Part shown: in pieces, positions 10,817 through 23,022 of the stretch | Layout of the letters: every line of letters begins with the position of its first letter | How positions within the stretch are numbered: the stretch's first letter is position 1 | Assembly (NCBI RefSeq): GCF_041146795.1 | Contig: NC_135169.1 | Location: forward strand, 63,922,119 to 63,986,118 | Direction of reading: 5' to 3' | Origin: Maylandia zebra | Lineage: Eukaryota; Chordata; Actinopteri; Cichliformes; Cichlidae | DNA length: 64,000 bases | Program-made: the position numbers and the translations under genes | The notes under the pieces: generated by a model | What the model saw: only the letters and a program-made list of their open reading frames with translations | Database searches by the model: none | What the model was told of the DNA's origin: nothing

Positions 10817-13353
10817 ATGAGCTCAACACAGAAGGTGACAGACAGAGCAGGACCATATGACCAAAGATATTTATCACCATATACATTTGAACATTTGCCA
10901 TAATGATGTAGCTGACGATATAATTGACACCAGACAAAATACTTTACAGCTGCACAACTTTATTAAAAAGCCATCAATGTATTTTCACTGAAACAAGCAG
11001 CTGTTGTTTATGTGCATTAAAGTTATATAAAAATGTAACAGTGCAAATGCAAATTCCTCGCTGACAGTTTAACCAAAAGGCGTTTCCAGTGGAAACTGGC
11101 CGACACATCCTGAGCATAACCATGTATAATATCCACTAAACTTCAGAAGAGGTTATACAGTCGTGGCCAAAAGCTTTGAGAATTGCATAAATATTGGAAC
11201 CTGGAGAAGTTGCTGCTTAAGTTTTTATAATAGCATTTTGCCTGCACTCCAGAATGTTATGAGGAGTGATCAGATGAACTGCATCGTCCTTCTTTGCCAT
11301 GAAAATGAACTTAATCCCCAAAAAGCCTTACCACTGCATTTCATTGCTGTCATCAAAGGACCTGCTGAGACCATTTCAGTGATCGTCTTCTTAACTCAGG
11401 TGAGAATGTTGGCGAGCACGAGGCTGGAGATCATCATGGCTGTATCCCGATTCAGGTTCTGCAGCTTTAAAGTCCTCAAGGGCCGCGTACTCAAAGACCG
11501 CTAAGGCCGAAGTGCGAGGCTCGTAGGCTCGTGAAATGGGACGTCTAGCCTCCGTCGCGCTGCCCAGGTTGCCTAGCAACCATGATACTAACAGCTGGAA
11601 ACGTTTCATACAGCTTTGTTTGACAGAAATGAAGGAGAACATATTTAGTTCATTTGTTTCTACATGAGCTCTGTGTGATTTGATGAGTATCTGAGGCTGA
11701 GACCACAGGACTGTGAAACATGATTGTTGGGCTTCATTTCTGTGCTGCTGGCTCTTCCTCCTCCACTTCCTCACACACTGCTGAATTTGTTCTGGTGGAT
11801 CATCAGGGCTGCAAAGCCTCACAGATGATGTGCAGCAGTGGCTCCCTCAGTCTGTCCTCACTCTGGACACTTGCAGTCGTCACACATGGAAATCAAATGC
11901 GTGATAAGCTGCAGGATTCAAACACAAGTGTAACTTATAAACACATGTTCATACTTTTATTCCACAATCAGAGAGAAAGAAACAGAGAGAGAGTGCAGGA
12001 CAGACAGACAGGTGACAGTCTCAGGTGTACACACTGCTACACAACAGCACCAGAGAAGCAGGATTTAGTGTTTGTGTTATTACGAGTGTAAACAAGAAGA
12101 GTTCCAGATGGTGCAGTGGACACATGTGTTACTGCTGTGATTAAAGCATCTTTCTTTCAGCTTAACGAGTGAACCATCAGCTCGTTCAAACACACATTAA
12201 AGTGCGTTTGGCTCGACACCACCGAACAGAGGCAGCAATATAACACAGCTAACATTAACAGTGCAGTGAATCCTGCTTGTGCCGTGATGTTCAGGACTGC
12301 AAACCGAGCAGCATCACTGACTTTCAGCTTGTTGTGTTTGTGGATATATGACTGACTTTAATTATCCACAAAATCATCACATTCTCTGTCAGATGAAGGT
12401 CGACTATTGAACGGCGTATATTTTAAAGGCTTTAAAACCAAGTTAACGCTGAAAGTACAAACATCACTAATGTCACATAACTCTGCCGACAAGGCATAGC
12501 TATGGCTATGAAATGCTCTTTGTGTATCACTTCTTCATTATGAAAGATGTCATTAATGCACTAGTAATGTCTCATCTGGAGTATTGTTCAATCATTTGGT
12601 CAGCAGCTAATAAGACAGATCTTAACAGACTTCAGTTAGTCCAGAATAAGGCGTCCAGATTAGTGTGAAGATGTTCATACTATACTAATATTGATAAAAT
12701 GCATAATAACCTTTCTTGGCTTCCTGTACAGGCTAAAATATTCTATGGCTTACTTGTAGTTCTAAATAAAGCAATTCTGTTAAACACACCACATTTATTC
12801 TGCTCAGCTGCAGTATCCAGATGAAATACATCATCATATTACACAGTTTTCAACAAGCTGCAATTTAGTAAATGCTCGAGTTAAAAGTAACGTTTTGTAA
12901 AACTGTTACATTTAGAGCAACTTTTAAGTGGAATAAGTTGCCTTAAAAAATTAGAGAATTATTCAAAACTTCAATGAACACTTAAAAGCCGATTTACAGA
13001 GCTTTTAGTTGTTGTAAATATTGTAAGACATGATTTGTTTTTGAAATTTGTGTAATGTGCCTCAATGTTATTGATATTATTATTATTATTATTATTGATT
13101 GCTTATATTTGAACAATTGTGAAACCTCACTGTGGATGTAAGAGTGAAATTATGTGGATATCTTGAATCCACTTTATTGTGTAATATTTTATGTGAGTAT
13201 TTGACGGAAGACGAGCAACATCTGTTGTGGAAGCTAACGGGGTTCCTTTAGAATAAACAAACATAGGATTTATTATCACTGAATAATTCTGTATAAATCT
13301 ATACAAATTATAGAAATATGTAATAGGAACCAACAAAATAATCTAAATTATAA

Positions 13354-13396
<43 letters not shown>

Positions 13397-15473
13397 CAAT
13401 CAGGAGGGATGGGCATGATTTTAGTGTTTGAACAGTCATGAATTATCTTTAACAGCAGGTTGGATGTAATGTGTTAGAACTACCAGCAGGTGGGGATAAG
13501 AGACCTTTAAGGTGTTTGGTGCCACGCTCCACCTTCAGGTTTAAAACTAGTGTTAATGGAGGTTGAAGGTTGAGTTTGTTCCACGACTGCATTTCACTCA
13601 CTGCCTCTGTTTGTATCTCTGTCACTGCAGGACCAACATGGAGCCAGAAGTCAGCGCTCTCAGGAGGCCGACAAACCTCACAGAAGAAAGGGAGAGAAAA
13701 AACACACCTGTGACGAGTGTGGGAAGGGTTTTACTGTGAGGGCTAAACTAAAACAGCATCAGGTCATCCACACTGGAGAGAGACCGTTCAGCTGTGACTT
13801 GTGTGGAAAGTCTTTTTCCTTCAAGCGTTCCCTAAAACAACACCAACTCATCCACAGTGGAGTTAAAGCATACAGCTGTGATCAGTGTGGCAGAGCTTTT
13901 ACTCAAAGTAGCCACTTACAGAGGCATCTAGTTACCCACTCTGGAATTAAGGCATACAGCTGTGACGAGTGTGGGAAGGGTTTTACTGTGAGGGCTAAAC
14001 TAAAACAGCATCAGGTCATCCACACTGGAGAGAGACCGTTCAGCTGTGACTTGTGTGGAAATTCTTTTTCCAGGAAGGGTTCCCTAAAAAAACACCAACT
14101 CATCCACAGTGGAGTTAAAGCGTACAGATGTGATCAGTGTGGCAGAGCTTTTACTCACAGTAGCCACTTACAGAAGCATCTAGTTACCCACTCTGGAATT
14201 AAGGCATACAGCTGTGACATCTGTGGGAAAACTTTCAGCTGGAGAGGGAGCCGAAATACACACCTACGCATTCACACCAGACATGATGTGTACTGCTGTG
14301 AACAGTGTGGCAAATACTTTACAACAGACGCACAGTTACAACGACACATGTTTACCCACACTGAGGAGAGACCTTATCAATGTGACCTGTGTGAGAAGAC
14401 TTTTAAATCTCCACGTCACCTGAGACAACACCAACAGATCCACACCAGAAAGAGACTCTACAAGTGCAGCTACTGTGAGGTATGTATTTATATTGTTATC
14501 TTGTCATTTTAGCCTGACTGTTTGGAACAACTCTGCTCATTAAACTGTGTTAGCATGTTAGCAATTCTACTGCATGGAAAAGCAGCTCTGAGTGATTATT
14601 CAGATTTTCCTTTCAGTTATGATTTTAGTATTACTGTAGTATTATGGTGGTAGTATTGTAGTTATTGCAGCCCAGTAAACTGAGTGTGTTAACTGAAACA
14701 GTGAAATGTAGTTGGACGTCTGCAGAGATGCTCTTTATTTCAGGCGACGTTCAGGATACAAATGTTGAAGGACTGACTTACACTGTCTTTGTGTCTTTGT
14801 TTAGAAGCAGAGCGACACAGATGGATCCAGTTCTCAACCCTGTCATCACTGTGGTGGTGGGAAAGACTTTCATTGTGACCTCTGTGGAAAAACTTTCAGT
14901 TGGCAAAAGACCCTAAAAGTACATCAACGTAGACACACTGGAGACAAACTGAAATACTGCAAAGAATGTGGGAGAAGCTTCACCACATCAAGTGAGTTAA
15001 AACAACATGAACTGATTCACAGTGGGGTTAAAAAGCACCTCTGTGATCAGTGTGGGTCATCCTTCACCACTGAAGGTCAGCTTAAATCACACAAAGGAGT
15101 CCACACAGGAGAGAAACCACACAAGTGCAGACACTGTGAGAGAAGCTTCTCACATTCACATAGTCGTAACAGGCATGAACGTGCACACATGGAAGGAAAC
15201 TACAGCTGTGACCAGTGTGACAAGAGCTTCAGGAATCTCAGTTCATACTCTGCACACAAACGATCCCACGTTACTAATAAACTGTTTCACTGTTACCAAT
15301 GTGCCCAAACATTCACCTCATTGTCTGCTCTGTGCAAACATCAGCGCGATCACTCAGGGCTGAAATCACTCCCATCACTGGATCACAGTGAATCTGAAGA
15401 CACAGAAAGATCCTCTGGTTTCCTCTGGTCAGACTCAAAAAGCTTGAGATCAGGCTCCACAGAGTTCAGATAG
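10817..15473 (+). CDS. C2H2 zinc-finger protein, 15 fingers (left paralogue)
   Basis: Likely a nuclear DNA-binding transcription factor. Predicted coding exons are 10817-10834 (ATG, reads MSSTQK, then GTGACA donor), 13631-14479 (after CTGCAG, ends at TGTGAG before GTATGT) and 14805-15473 (after TTTAG, stop TAG). All junctions are phase 0, giving 1536 nt and 511 aa with no stop. Residues ~7-30 are a basic linker with no KRAB, BTB or SCAN domain. Exon 2 encodes nine C2H2 fingers with TGERPF/SGVKAY-type linkers; exon 3 encodes six more. A partial motif KCSYCE at the splice junction lacks its histidines. The 5' exon upstream (10728-10816) is rich in Glu/Gln codons and may be untranslated. Candidate AATAAA signals lie near 15919 and 16203. 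A paralogue on the opposite arm has 18 fingers. The target DNA is unknown. Confidence 0.87.
11157..11450 (+). mobile_element. Tc1-like transposon fragment in intron 1 of the left zinc-finger gene
   Basis: ACAGTCGTGGCCAAAAGCTT followed by TGAGAATTGCATAAATATT is the terminal sequence of a common fish Tc1-type transposon. The sequence to about 11450 (CATGAAAATGAACTTAATCC, TCATTTCAGTGATCGTCTTC-like blocks) reads as its antisense internal region. The right arm keeps only the first ~80 bp before diverging, so one of the arms has lost or replaced the rest. No transposase frame survives. Confidence 0.65.
12486..13110 (+). pseudogene. 5'-truncated LINE fragment in intron 1 of the left zinc-finger gene
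   Basis: The frame near 12540-12670 reads KDVINALVMSHLEYCSIIW and LQLVQNKASRLV, the conserved C-terminal region of L2/CR1/Rex-type LINE ORF2. It is followed by LSWLPVQAK near 12715. Stops and frame changes interrupt it. The 3' end reads GCCTCAATGTTATTGATATT followed by an ATT run at 13078-13095. The same fragment lies at about 59990-60625 on the other arm, so insertion preceded the duplication. Confidence 0.7.
13357..13394. repeat. (GT)n microsatellite in intron 1
   Basis: About 17 uninterrupted GT units. The counterpart on the other arm is the (CA)n run at 59718-59753. It lies ~230 bp upstream of the large zinc-finger exon. Confidence 0.9.
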
Positions 15474-17026
15474 AATCATTTAAACTTGTGTTGAACTGAA
15501 CTGGTTGCTGGGCTGAACTTCTACATAATACAGATCTACATGGGATCTTCTTTTCTGTTGTTTTACTGAGTCAGTTTTGTCCTTTTTTCTCTGTCCTGGT
15601 TTTGCTCGTCTGTAAATGATTGAAACTCAGTCAAATAGTTCATTGTTCTCCAGCAAAACGTTTTGGAAACTCATGTTTAACCTTTAAAACTCTGACATGT
15701 TTTAGCACACAAGGCTTCATCGGGGAGTTCACTCATGATTGGACCATGAGAACAAAGGTTTTTAGTTCTTTCAAAGAGAGTCTTGGAGATGTTTGATGTT
15801 TCTGTTTTTCTGAAACCACCTGAAAGAAAAACTATTTTTCTTGCTTTATGTAGTGTGGAAGTTTTTAATGTTTCTTCATCTGTGATGTTCTTGAATGTGT
15901 TCACGTGAAGATGGTACAAATAAACTGTCCTTTCAGCTTTAGCTCCTAATTTATTCATTATATATGGATGTAGCACAGCAGCCGTCTCTTGATTAACACA
16001 TGGAGGGCTCGGGATCTGATGGTGTCGTCTCCCTAATTTGCCCACTCAGTAAATCTCACTCATGGCCAAGAAATTGAAATGAACCTTGTTTCCCTGCTGG
16101 ATAGTGATCCACTGTAACTCTGCTCCTCCTTCCTGTTTAGGATTTCTGTGGCTGAAGTAAAATTCCCTCCATCCATCACTTATCCCAGCTAACCCAAAGT
16201 GAAATAAAGTTTTGCTCGTCTTAAAAAAGCATTACAATAATGGGCATTACCAATGCAAACTGAATGATACAGAAGATGAAAGAAGAGACTTTGATCAGTT
16301 AATAAAGCTCATGATCTGGATTCATTGTGGCTGCTACACAGATACTTCTGGGTCACTTCTCTCAGTTAGGAACCTTCCTCACCAAACTGACTGTTGGACC
16401 ACACCCCTGGTTTCATGAGAAATTGTTTCAGCCATGATTTCTCTTCCTGTATTTCAGAGTAAAGACTGAAGTGACAAATGGAAGCATGTTTAAAAAACAC
16501 AATGTGAGAGAGACGTTGAGGTCCTTAGAAGTTACCCTGGGTTTTTCTGTCACCCTCCTAGATGTTACACACCTTGTTATTGGACTGATTTCTACTGCTG
16601 GACTACTCCTGCGGAGAGTAACAATACTCTTACTAATGAGCTCCCTTTCACACCTTTGGGGATATTTATTTTTGTGTTTGCAGCGCTGTGAGCCAGAACA
16701 GCGAGAGAAAAATCTGCAACAGCGACGAGCTGAATGCTTATGTGAATCGCAGCAGCTGCACATGTGCTACGCTGAATTAGAGGATATCTTTGCTCTGGAT
16801 TTCTATTTCTACTTTTTCATTTCTATATGATTCTTCTTGCATCTAAACAAAGATGATTCAATTTGCTAAATGTTGATGGCTCTTCGTGCTCAGGTGTAAA
16901 TGAGACGTAATATTTGCTCTTGGTTTGGTTCTCCTGTACAGAACCTTGCAGTACAACAGAAACCTAAAAACATTATTTGTAGTTGTTATTCTTAGTTGTT
17001 CTGCTGCCTAAATACCACAGGGTCTA

Positions 17027-17337
17027 AATTGGTGAGCGTGTTTGCCACTATATTTGCCCTGGATGTAGATGCAGAAACTCTTGCTCTGTATTTGAGAGAG
17101 AATCTTAGAAGAGATGTGACCTGTCAAAAAATTGCTAGTAAACGTAGCAGGTTCAGCTCTTTCAAGGTTACTGCTGAATGTAATGATGTGGGTGAAATGT
17201 ACAATCCTGAACTCTGGCCTGAAGGGGCTCTGGTCCGGCGTTTTTATGAACCTCGTAAGCTCGGTACGGTGTTGCCAAGCTCAGTGGATCCAGCAGGGGA
17301 GATAACTGCGCCTTCTGGTACCAACGTATCAACATGA
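17027..17337 (+). pseudogene. LINE ORF1 C-terminal fragment
   Basis: The frame reads VSVFATIFALDVDAETLALY, then SFKVTAECNDVGEMYNP and ELWPEGALVRRFYEPRK before a stop at 17337. This short RRM-like ending precedes an endonuclease ORF2 and overlaps its start by a few bases (17334). Such ORF1 proteins bind element RNA. The 5' part is missing because the insertion is truncated. Confidence 0.65.
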
Positions 17338-19039
17338 AGATGTCTATTAGGATATTATCTTACAACTGTCATGGTCTACGTTTGGGACAGAGTGCAGGGG
17401 ACAAAGCTCGACGGATTGTTGTGGACAGTCTGCTTGCAGAATGTGACATTTTATGCTTGCAGGAGACATGGTTGTCCAAACAGGACCTGGGAAAACTTAA
17501 CTGTCTAAATGCAAGTTTTTTGGGAGTGGGGGAATCAACAACTGATCTCAGCACAGCTATAGTCAGAGGCAGAATACCTGGAGGGGTTGCTGTGCTTTGG
17601 GACAAAAAAATAGACCCTGTGATAAAGCCCATTAGACTGGATGTAGACTGGTGTATTGGTATACAATATACACAGAACAATAGTAGTTTTATCATTCTTA
17701 ATATTTATACTCCCTATGAATCTTGTCAAAATGAGCAAGAATACCTCAGTAGGCTGGCTTTTATTAATGCATTTATTCAAGACAACGATGCTTACAGCAT
17801 ATATGTTTTGGGTGATTTTAATGCTGATCTCACAGACAGCAGTTCTCAGTTTGCTGACCACTTAACTCACTTCTGTCAAGTTAATAATCTTATCTTGTCT
17901 ACCAAAGTGTTGCTGCCTGCAGACAGCTATACATACATAAGTGAAGCCTGGCATAGTACATCATGGCTGGACCACTGTATCTGTACAGCTGATGGACATG
18001 CAGCTTTAGCAAACATGACTATCAGGTATGCGGTAACTGTGTCAGATCATATACCTTTTGGTTTTACTGTGAATGTGGAACAAATGCCAGCATCAACTGG
18101 AAACAATATTGCTACCACACTGCAAAAACAGCTATACTTGAAACAAGCCAAATATTCTTAAATCTGACAAAATTTTCTTGTTTTGAGCAAAAAATCTGCC
18201 AATGGGGTAAGCAAAAGTTGCTTGACTAGAATTCTTAAAACTAGCAAATTAATCTAACTGCCATATGCCTTTTAACTAGACAAAATTGTCTAAAATGTAT
18301 GCTTATTTGAAGAAAATGTGACTTATTATAAGTAAAAGACACTTTGATATTTAGAAAATCTGTACCTAAAATGAGCATTATGCTTTCTTGAACAAGCTGT
18401 TTTCAAGAATTATTTGCTTACTTTAAGATTCTTAAGATTCCTTAATTTAGATTTTTCACATAAAAAAAACACCTTACTATAGGACAAATTTTCTTAAAAC
18501 TGAATTGTTTCTTTCTTGATTGAGCTAACTATAAGAATTATGTTTCGAGTCTGAGAACAATAATCAGCAAAAATTCCTGAGAATAAGACACCATCTCTTC
18601 AAAAGCTACTAAAAATAAGGGAATTCATCTTAAATTAAGACAGCAAAAGCACTCTTAGTTTTTGCGCTTTTATTGACACAGCAATGGGTCAGTACTCACT
18701 GAGGTCTGTTCCAGGAGAATCATGTCTAAAATTATACATTTCAGCAGGGTACTGTGTAACATGGCCAATATAAGAAGTGCATATTCCAGATACTCTTAAC
18801 ATGAATAATAACAGTATAACACACTCAAGGCTGGTATCAAAAATACATTTTGCTGAAGCTTAAAACAATCACTATTTCAAATCCTATATTACATAACATT
18901 TTAGAAGAACAAGTTTAACGACCACACAAACAAACATGTGTTTTACATTTGAACAACTTTTCTAGAGAAAAAAAAACAACCTCACTGACCAACACTGAGT
19001 CTGATAAACAAGGCAGATGGAGTCTGTCATCTGAGAGAC

Positions 19040-22000
19040 TCACTCAATGAATGACTTCCACTCACCAAGCGCCTTCTTGTAAGAGGGGGTTGAATCTCGG
19101 TCATGGATGGAGTCTTTGAGTATTTCAGTTTGCAAGACAGACAGCAGTGTGGAAATGCACTTTGGATATGTGAGGTGGAGGGCATAGTAATATGCCATCA
19201 GATAGAGCAGTCCCTCATTAAGATCCTTCCGGTCAAAAGTGCTCACCGGTGTGGTTCCAACAGCTATCATGCAGTTGCCTTCAGAGACAAGCAGAACTGG
19301 GCAAGCCAGGGGTCGCTGACGCAGGTAGCCTTCAGGGTCTTCTGAAGTCTACATGACAGAAAAAAAGAGGATTAGAACAAGACCGTGAGAAAGACAATTT
19401 TTGAGTTGCATTACAGTTTAAAATAGATCAACTTTTTTTGTAGTTTTTATTAACATCAACATGTTATGGGGATCTGAACTTTAAGAATATTTGACTGACT
19501 CCACAGTAAAATATATAAAATGAAAACATGAGTAACTGCAAAATTCAACAATATATACACATAGAATATTGCAGCCTTACCTTTAGGACATGGAAAAAAG
19601 CCTCACTACAGATGCCCAGCTTCTTAGGTGGTACTGTGCTGGAAGGGAAAAGCATGGGAAGGGCTCTGAACACAGTTGCTGCATGTTCCACTGGTTTGAA
19701 AAAAGAAAAATAAGACAGGGCAACACCATTAAGCATTGAAAATAATTTAATCTGCAAAGCATAAATGTAGACAAATCAAGATACTGTAGCATTACCTCCA
19801 TCCAAAGTTTTTGGCGGCTTCATAACTTTCTTCATGACACCATAAAACTGCACCTTCGAGTAGAAGATTTCCCATCTATCCTTCATCTCAGAAATGTATT
19901 TCAAGTTGGATGGTTGAATAATTCTCCGCAGCTCATCAAGGACCTGAAAAATACAGACAGAAACCCAACTGAGATAGATCTGTCTAGCTCTGTATCTGGT
20001 CTTGACAATAAGTGATAACAATTTAAACATGAGGGCCAGTATTTAAGAAATTTGAAAATCATATCAAAATGTCCCCAAAGGAATAACAGGATGGCTAAAA
20101 GAAATAAGTACTGCTTACATGATCCAGTTCTCTGAAACAAGGATATGCCTCTAGTATCTTCACTGCTCTGCCCTGCTCCTTTATAGCATCAGAGTTAATG
20201 AATTGTCTTCTAGACTCAAACTCCAGGTTCAGCAGTTGGGTAACAGCAGCTTTGTTCTGTTTTTTGGTCTTGTATATTTCTTGAAGTGTCTTGTAGTGTT
20301 TTGCCTGGGTTTTTTGGCTGTCAAAGAAGTCAGCTGAACCAGCTAAATACACAGAGCAGAGGTGTGTAAATCATTTATTGCCACAGTAAGGCTTTATATA
20401 TCTGTTATTGGTGCAAAACAATAAAACAAAAATACCAAAATATATCTGTAAATTAGATCAACAAATTAACTAAACACCTAACTTAAAATTGTTCATTCAT
20501 CCTGTCAAGTTGTCACTATTAAATGGAACACAAAGATTCCAAGATAAACAGTGAAGTAGTTGTGTTCCATTGTTAGCAGAATTTTTAACAAAAAAACAAA
20601 AAGTTTCGTCCAAACCACATTTACACTCAGGGTGTAATAAGAGGGTGCATTATATTATACTTACATTCTTCATCACTGCCATCCTGGTGGTGCACTGGGG
20701 TGCCCATCGATCTAACTGGTGATTTATCTAGAATAATAGTTGATGCACTGGACTCCCCACTGCTGTCATTTTTTGCAACGCTTTCATTCCCATCCTTTCT
20801 TGGCTTCTTCACAGGAGGTTTTTTGCCCTTTCTTGGACTTTTGACATTGGAGAGTCTCTTCATTAGCTTTTTAGCAACATGCTCCTAATAGGTACAAACG
20901 ATAAAAATTAAAAGATGATAAGATACATCACTCATGATTAACACAGAGTGGTATTGAGCAAATGCTACTTACCCACTCACCACACGTTTCTTTAAGCATT
21001 GGGTAGTACTCCATTAATCGCTTTGCCATGGCATCAACCTCATGTTTGCTGGGGTATCTGGAGTCCTCAGCTGCTCTTGCTATTGAAATCATGTTTGTCA
21101 TGGTGTTTCTTACGAGTCGACAAAAGAGTTCCTTTGACAAAGGTTCATCACACTCTGTCCCCAGCCGCTTCTTTTCAAAGTAGGAATGTCGAGCTTGCTC
21201 AAGTTCACTGTCTGTGAAGACTATGTACTCTGGGTTGGACATAGTCACAAACTTAGAAGTGCTGGGTTCCTCTCTGGAGAAGTCACCATCTCCAGTAGTT
21301 GTTAGCGTTTTTTCAGCAGCAGTCTTGTTCTAAAATACAGTGTACATGGGGCTAATTTCACATAAAATTGCATAAGAACTTTAGGTCTCTACACATGAAA
21401 GAAAGTACAACAAAATATCAGTAAAGTGTCAAACAATAAAAAATATGTATATTTAATAAATGTGTAGGCCACTTGATTTAAATCAAAACTAAAGAAGATT
21501 CTACTGTCTATCTGTTAAGCGAGTATTGGTGGAATTACTTGAAACTGCATAAAACAAGCTGGTGTGTTCTCAGTTTTGTCACACAGCGATAGGACAGAAC
21601 TTACTTCTTCACATTTGTGCACTGCAAGCCATAGAGCCCGACGCCTGAGGAAATGTTCAGGACCAGGAAACAGATCTTTGATGTCATCTCGTGAAAGTGA
21701 TGAGAGCAGGTCTTCTCCAACTTTTGCTTCTGCAATAGGAGTTTCCAATTATCACTACATTGCACTATCCTCATGTGCAAGCCAGCTGACAGCTTTGCTT
21801 GGGTAACAAACAGGATACACAAGAAACATACCGGTAATTTAATATTTACCATTTAAAAACAATTCTCTATTCCATTATATTCCCTCCTGACTGCTCCACA
21901 GGTTCTAAATTACCTTCCTCCTATTGACTGGAAAAAGCATTATAGTTGTGATTCGCTTGCACCTTTCGTCCACACGTAAATGGCGTTTTCGGTCACTGAA

Positions 22001-22662
22001 AAAGGAGATTTCTAAAAACGCTTGCCAGGGTGGATATTTTTGAAAACTCCTTTTTTGCATTTAGGTGTGGACGAGAAAAACGGAGAAAACGCAGCGTCAA
22101 AGGTGTGGGCCTTTTTTGACGACACACTGTGCGCCGCGTTATTGTTTCGGTGAAATGAATTTCTACAATACTGTTAATTGTACTCTCTGCAGTGTTTAAA
22201 TGCTTACATATACACACACAGTTACTGTCCCTCCACACATAGGACTGGGTTCTGCTTTTATGCCCTATCTTTCTTTACTATTTCCCACCGAGGCTTCTAG
22301 ACTTCTGATTGGCCAACATTCAGGTTAGGAACACGGTTAGGAATATATCGCCACCTGTTGCTTTGGCATGTTCCTAGCAGCGTTTTCCTTAATTTCTGCG
22401 TTTACGTGTGGACGGGATTATTTTTTAAAATGAAAACGGAAAATCTCCGTTTTCAGAAATACCCATGTACATAGTGTAATAGCACTAGCATATTTAAATA
22501 TGCTAATGCAACTAAGCTAACCGCACAAGCTAAGCTAACAACCGGTATAGCCTGCCATGCTAGCGACTTAACATGCAACATAGCAGAACACAAAACATAG
22601 AAAAAACAAAACAGTCACATACCTTTCAAGGTGGCAATTGTTATTTCGTCCAGTTTCTCCAT
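19040..22662 (-). CDS. eight-exon SAM-like-domain protein carried by the CACTA element
   Basis: Read on the minus strand, exons are 22662-22623, 21729-21605, 21329-20973, 20884-20665, 20342-20119, 19943-19796, 19690-19581 and 19348-19040. All introns have GT donors and AG acceptors, and phases agree throughout. The total is 1533 nt, 510 aa, with no internal stop. It starts MEKLDEITIATLK; residues ~14-55 (EDLLSSLSRDDIKDLFPGPE, FLRRRALWL) resemble the C-terminal two-thirds of a SAM domain, a protein- or RNA-binding helical module. Exon 4 encodes a Lys/Pro/Ser-rich basic linker (KSPRKGKKPPVKKPRK), a possible nuclear localisation signal. The C-terminal half is unrecognised, with conserved-looking blocks such as KDRWEIFYSKVQFYG and GLLYLMAYYYALHLTYPKC. 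Comparable SAMD3-like proteins are annotated in fish and may be transposon-borne. Its role in transposition is unknown; it could be an accessory DNA- or RNA-binding factor. Confidence 0.78.
21958..22470. mobile_element. MITE-like insertion in intron 1 of the SAM-like gene
   Basis: CGTCCACACGTAAATGGCG at 21968 recurs inverted as CGTTTACGTGTGGACG at 22399-22415. Flanking AAAACG-rich blocks are also inverted (GTTTTCGG near the left, CGGAAAATCTCCGTTTTC on the right). Imperfect inverted ends about 500 bp apart with no coding frame fit a nonautonomous DNA transposon. The superfamily is not assigned. Confidence 0.5.
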
Positions 22663-23022
22663 AGCATGCCTTAATTTCTTCACACTGTACCACTGTATCC
22701 CAGACCCAAAAATATTACTAATCCTGCAATCCAAATTTGAGGTGCGAAGCTAGAGGCGCGAAGCTGGACTGTACCAACTCAGGAGTATGGGGTTGTGTAC
22801 AGAAATGGTTTAGTTCGCTCTTTTATATCTATAAAATTCTATATATTTAAAGATATGACTATTTAGTTAGATTATATTAAGTAAATACTGACATGTCGGT
22901 ACTATTACTTAGTACAGCTGTTATAAGGCCCCGAATTAGGATAGCCATTCCTACCCCTTAATGGAATAATCCTGGTCATCTTGGCTTTATGGGAAAAACG
23001 GTTCACGGACCAGTGAAACAAA
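22663..23022. promoter_or_regulatory. 360-bp divergent intergenic region of the CACTA element
   Basis: It separates the start codons of the SAM-like gene (minus) and the transposase gene (plus) and so must hold both promoters, unless untranslated first exons exist elsewhere. It contains AT-rich sequence and a short direct repeat GAGGTGCGAAGCTAGAGGCG / GCGCGAAGCTGGACTG near 22739-22770. No element could be assigned to a factor. Confidence 0.5.

Larger units (their letters stand above)
10514..17026 (+). repeat. left arm, outer part, of a ~9 kb inverted duplication
   Basis: This segment is repeated in reverse complement at about 55858-62606, including the zinc-finger gene, its 2.8-kb first intron and 1.5 kb downstream. 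Many blocks are identical apart from scattered substitutions. Differences include a Tc1-like segment present only here (about 11238-11745) and the finger-number change. The arm breaks off at 17026 (CACAGGGTCT) because a LINE is inserted, and resumes at 31587. Confidence 0.93.

Noticed and set aside
15677-16045. 122-aa minus-strand open frame downstream of the left zinc-finger gene, also seen at 56906-57187
   Set aside because: The two copies are recent duplicates, so shared openness is not evidence of coding. No motif, splice context or family is recognised.
16428-16830. Overlapping open frames on both strands, one with a hydrophobic stretch and a Gln/Glu-rich block after TTTGCAG
   Set aside because: It could be an exon, but no family is recognised and the duplicate on the other arm explains the conservation.
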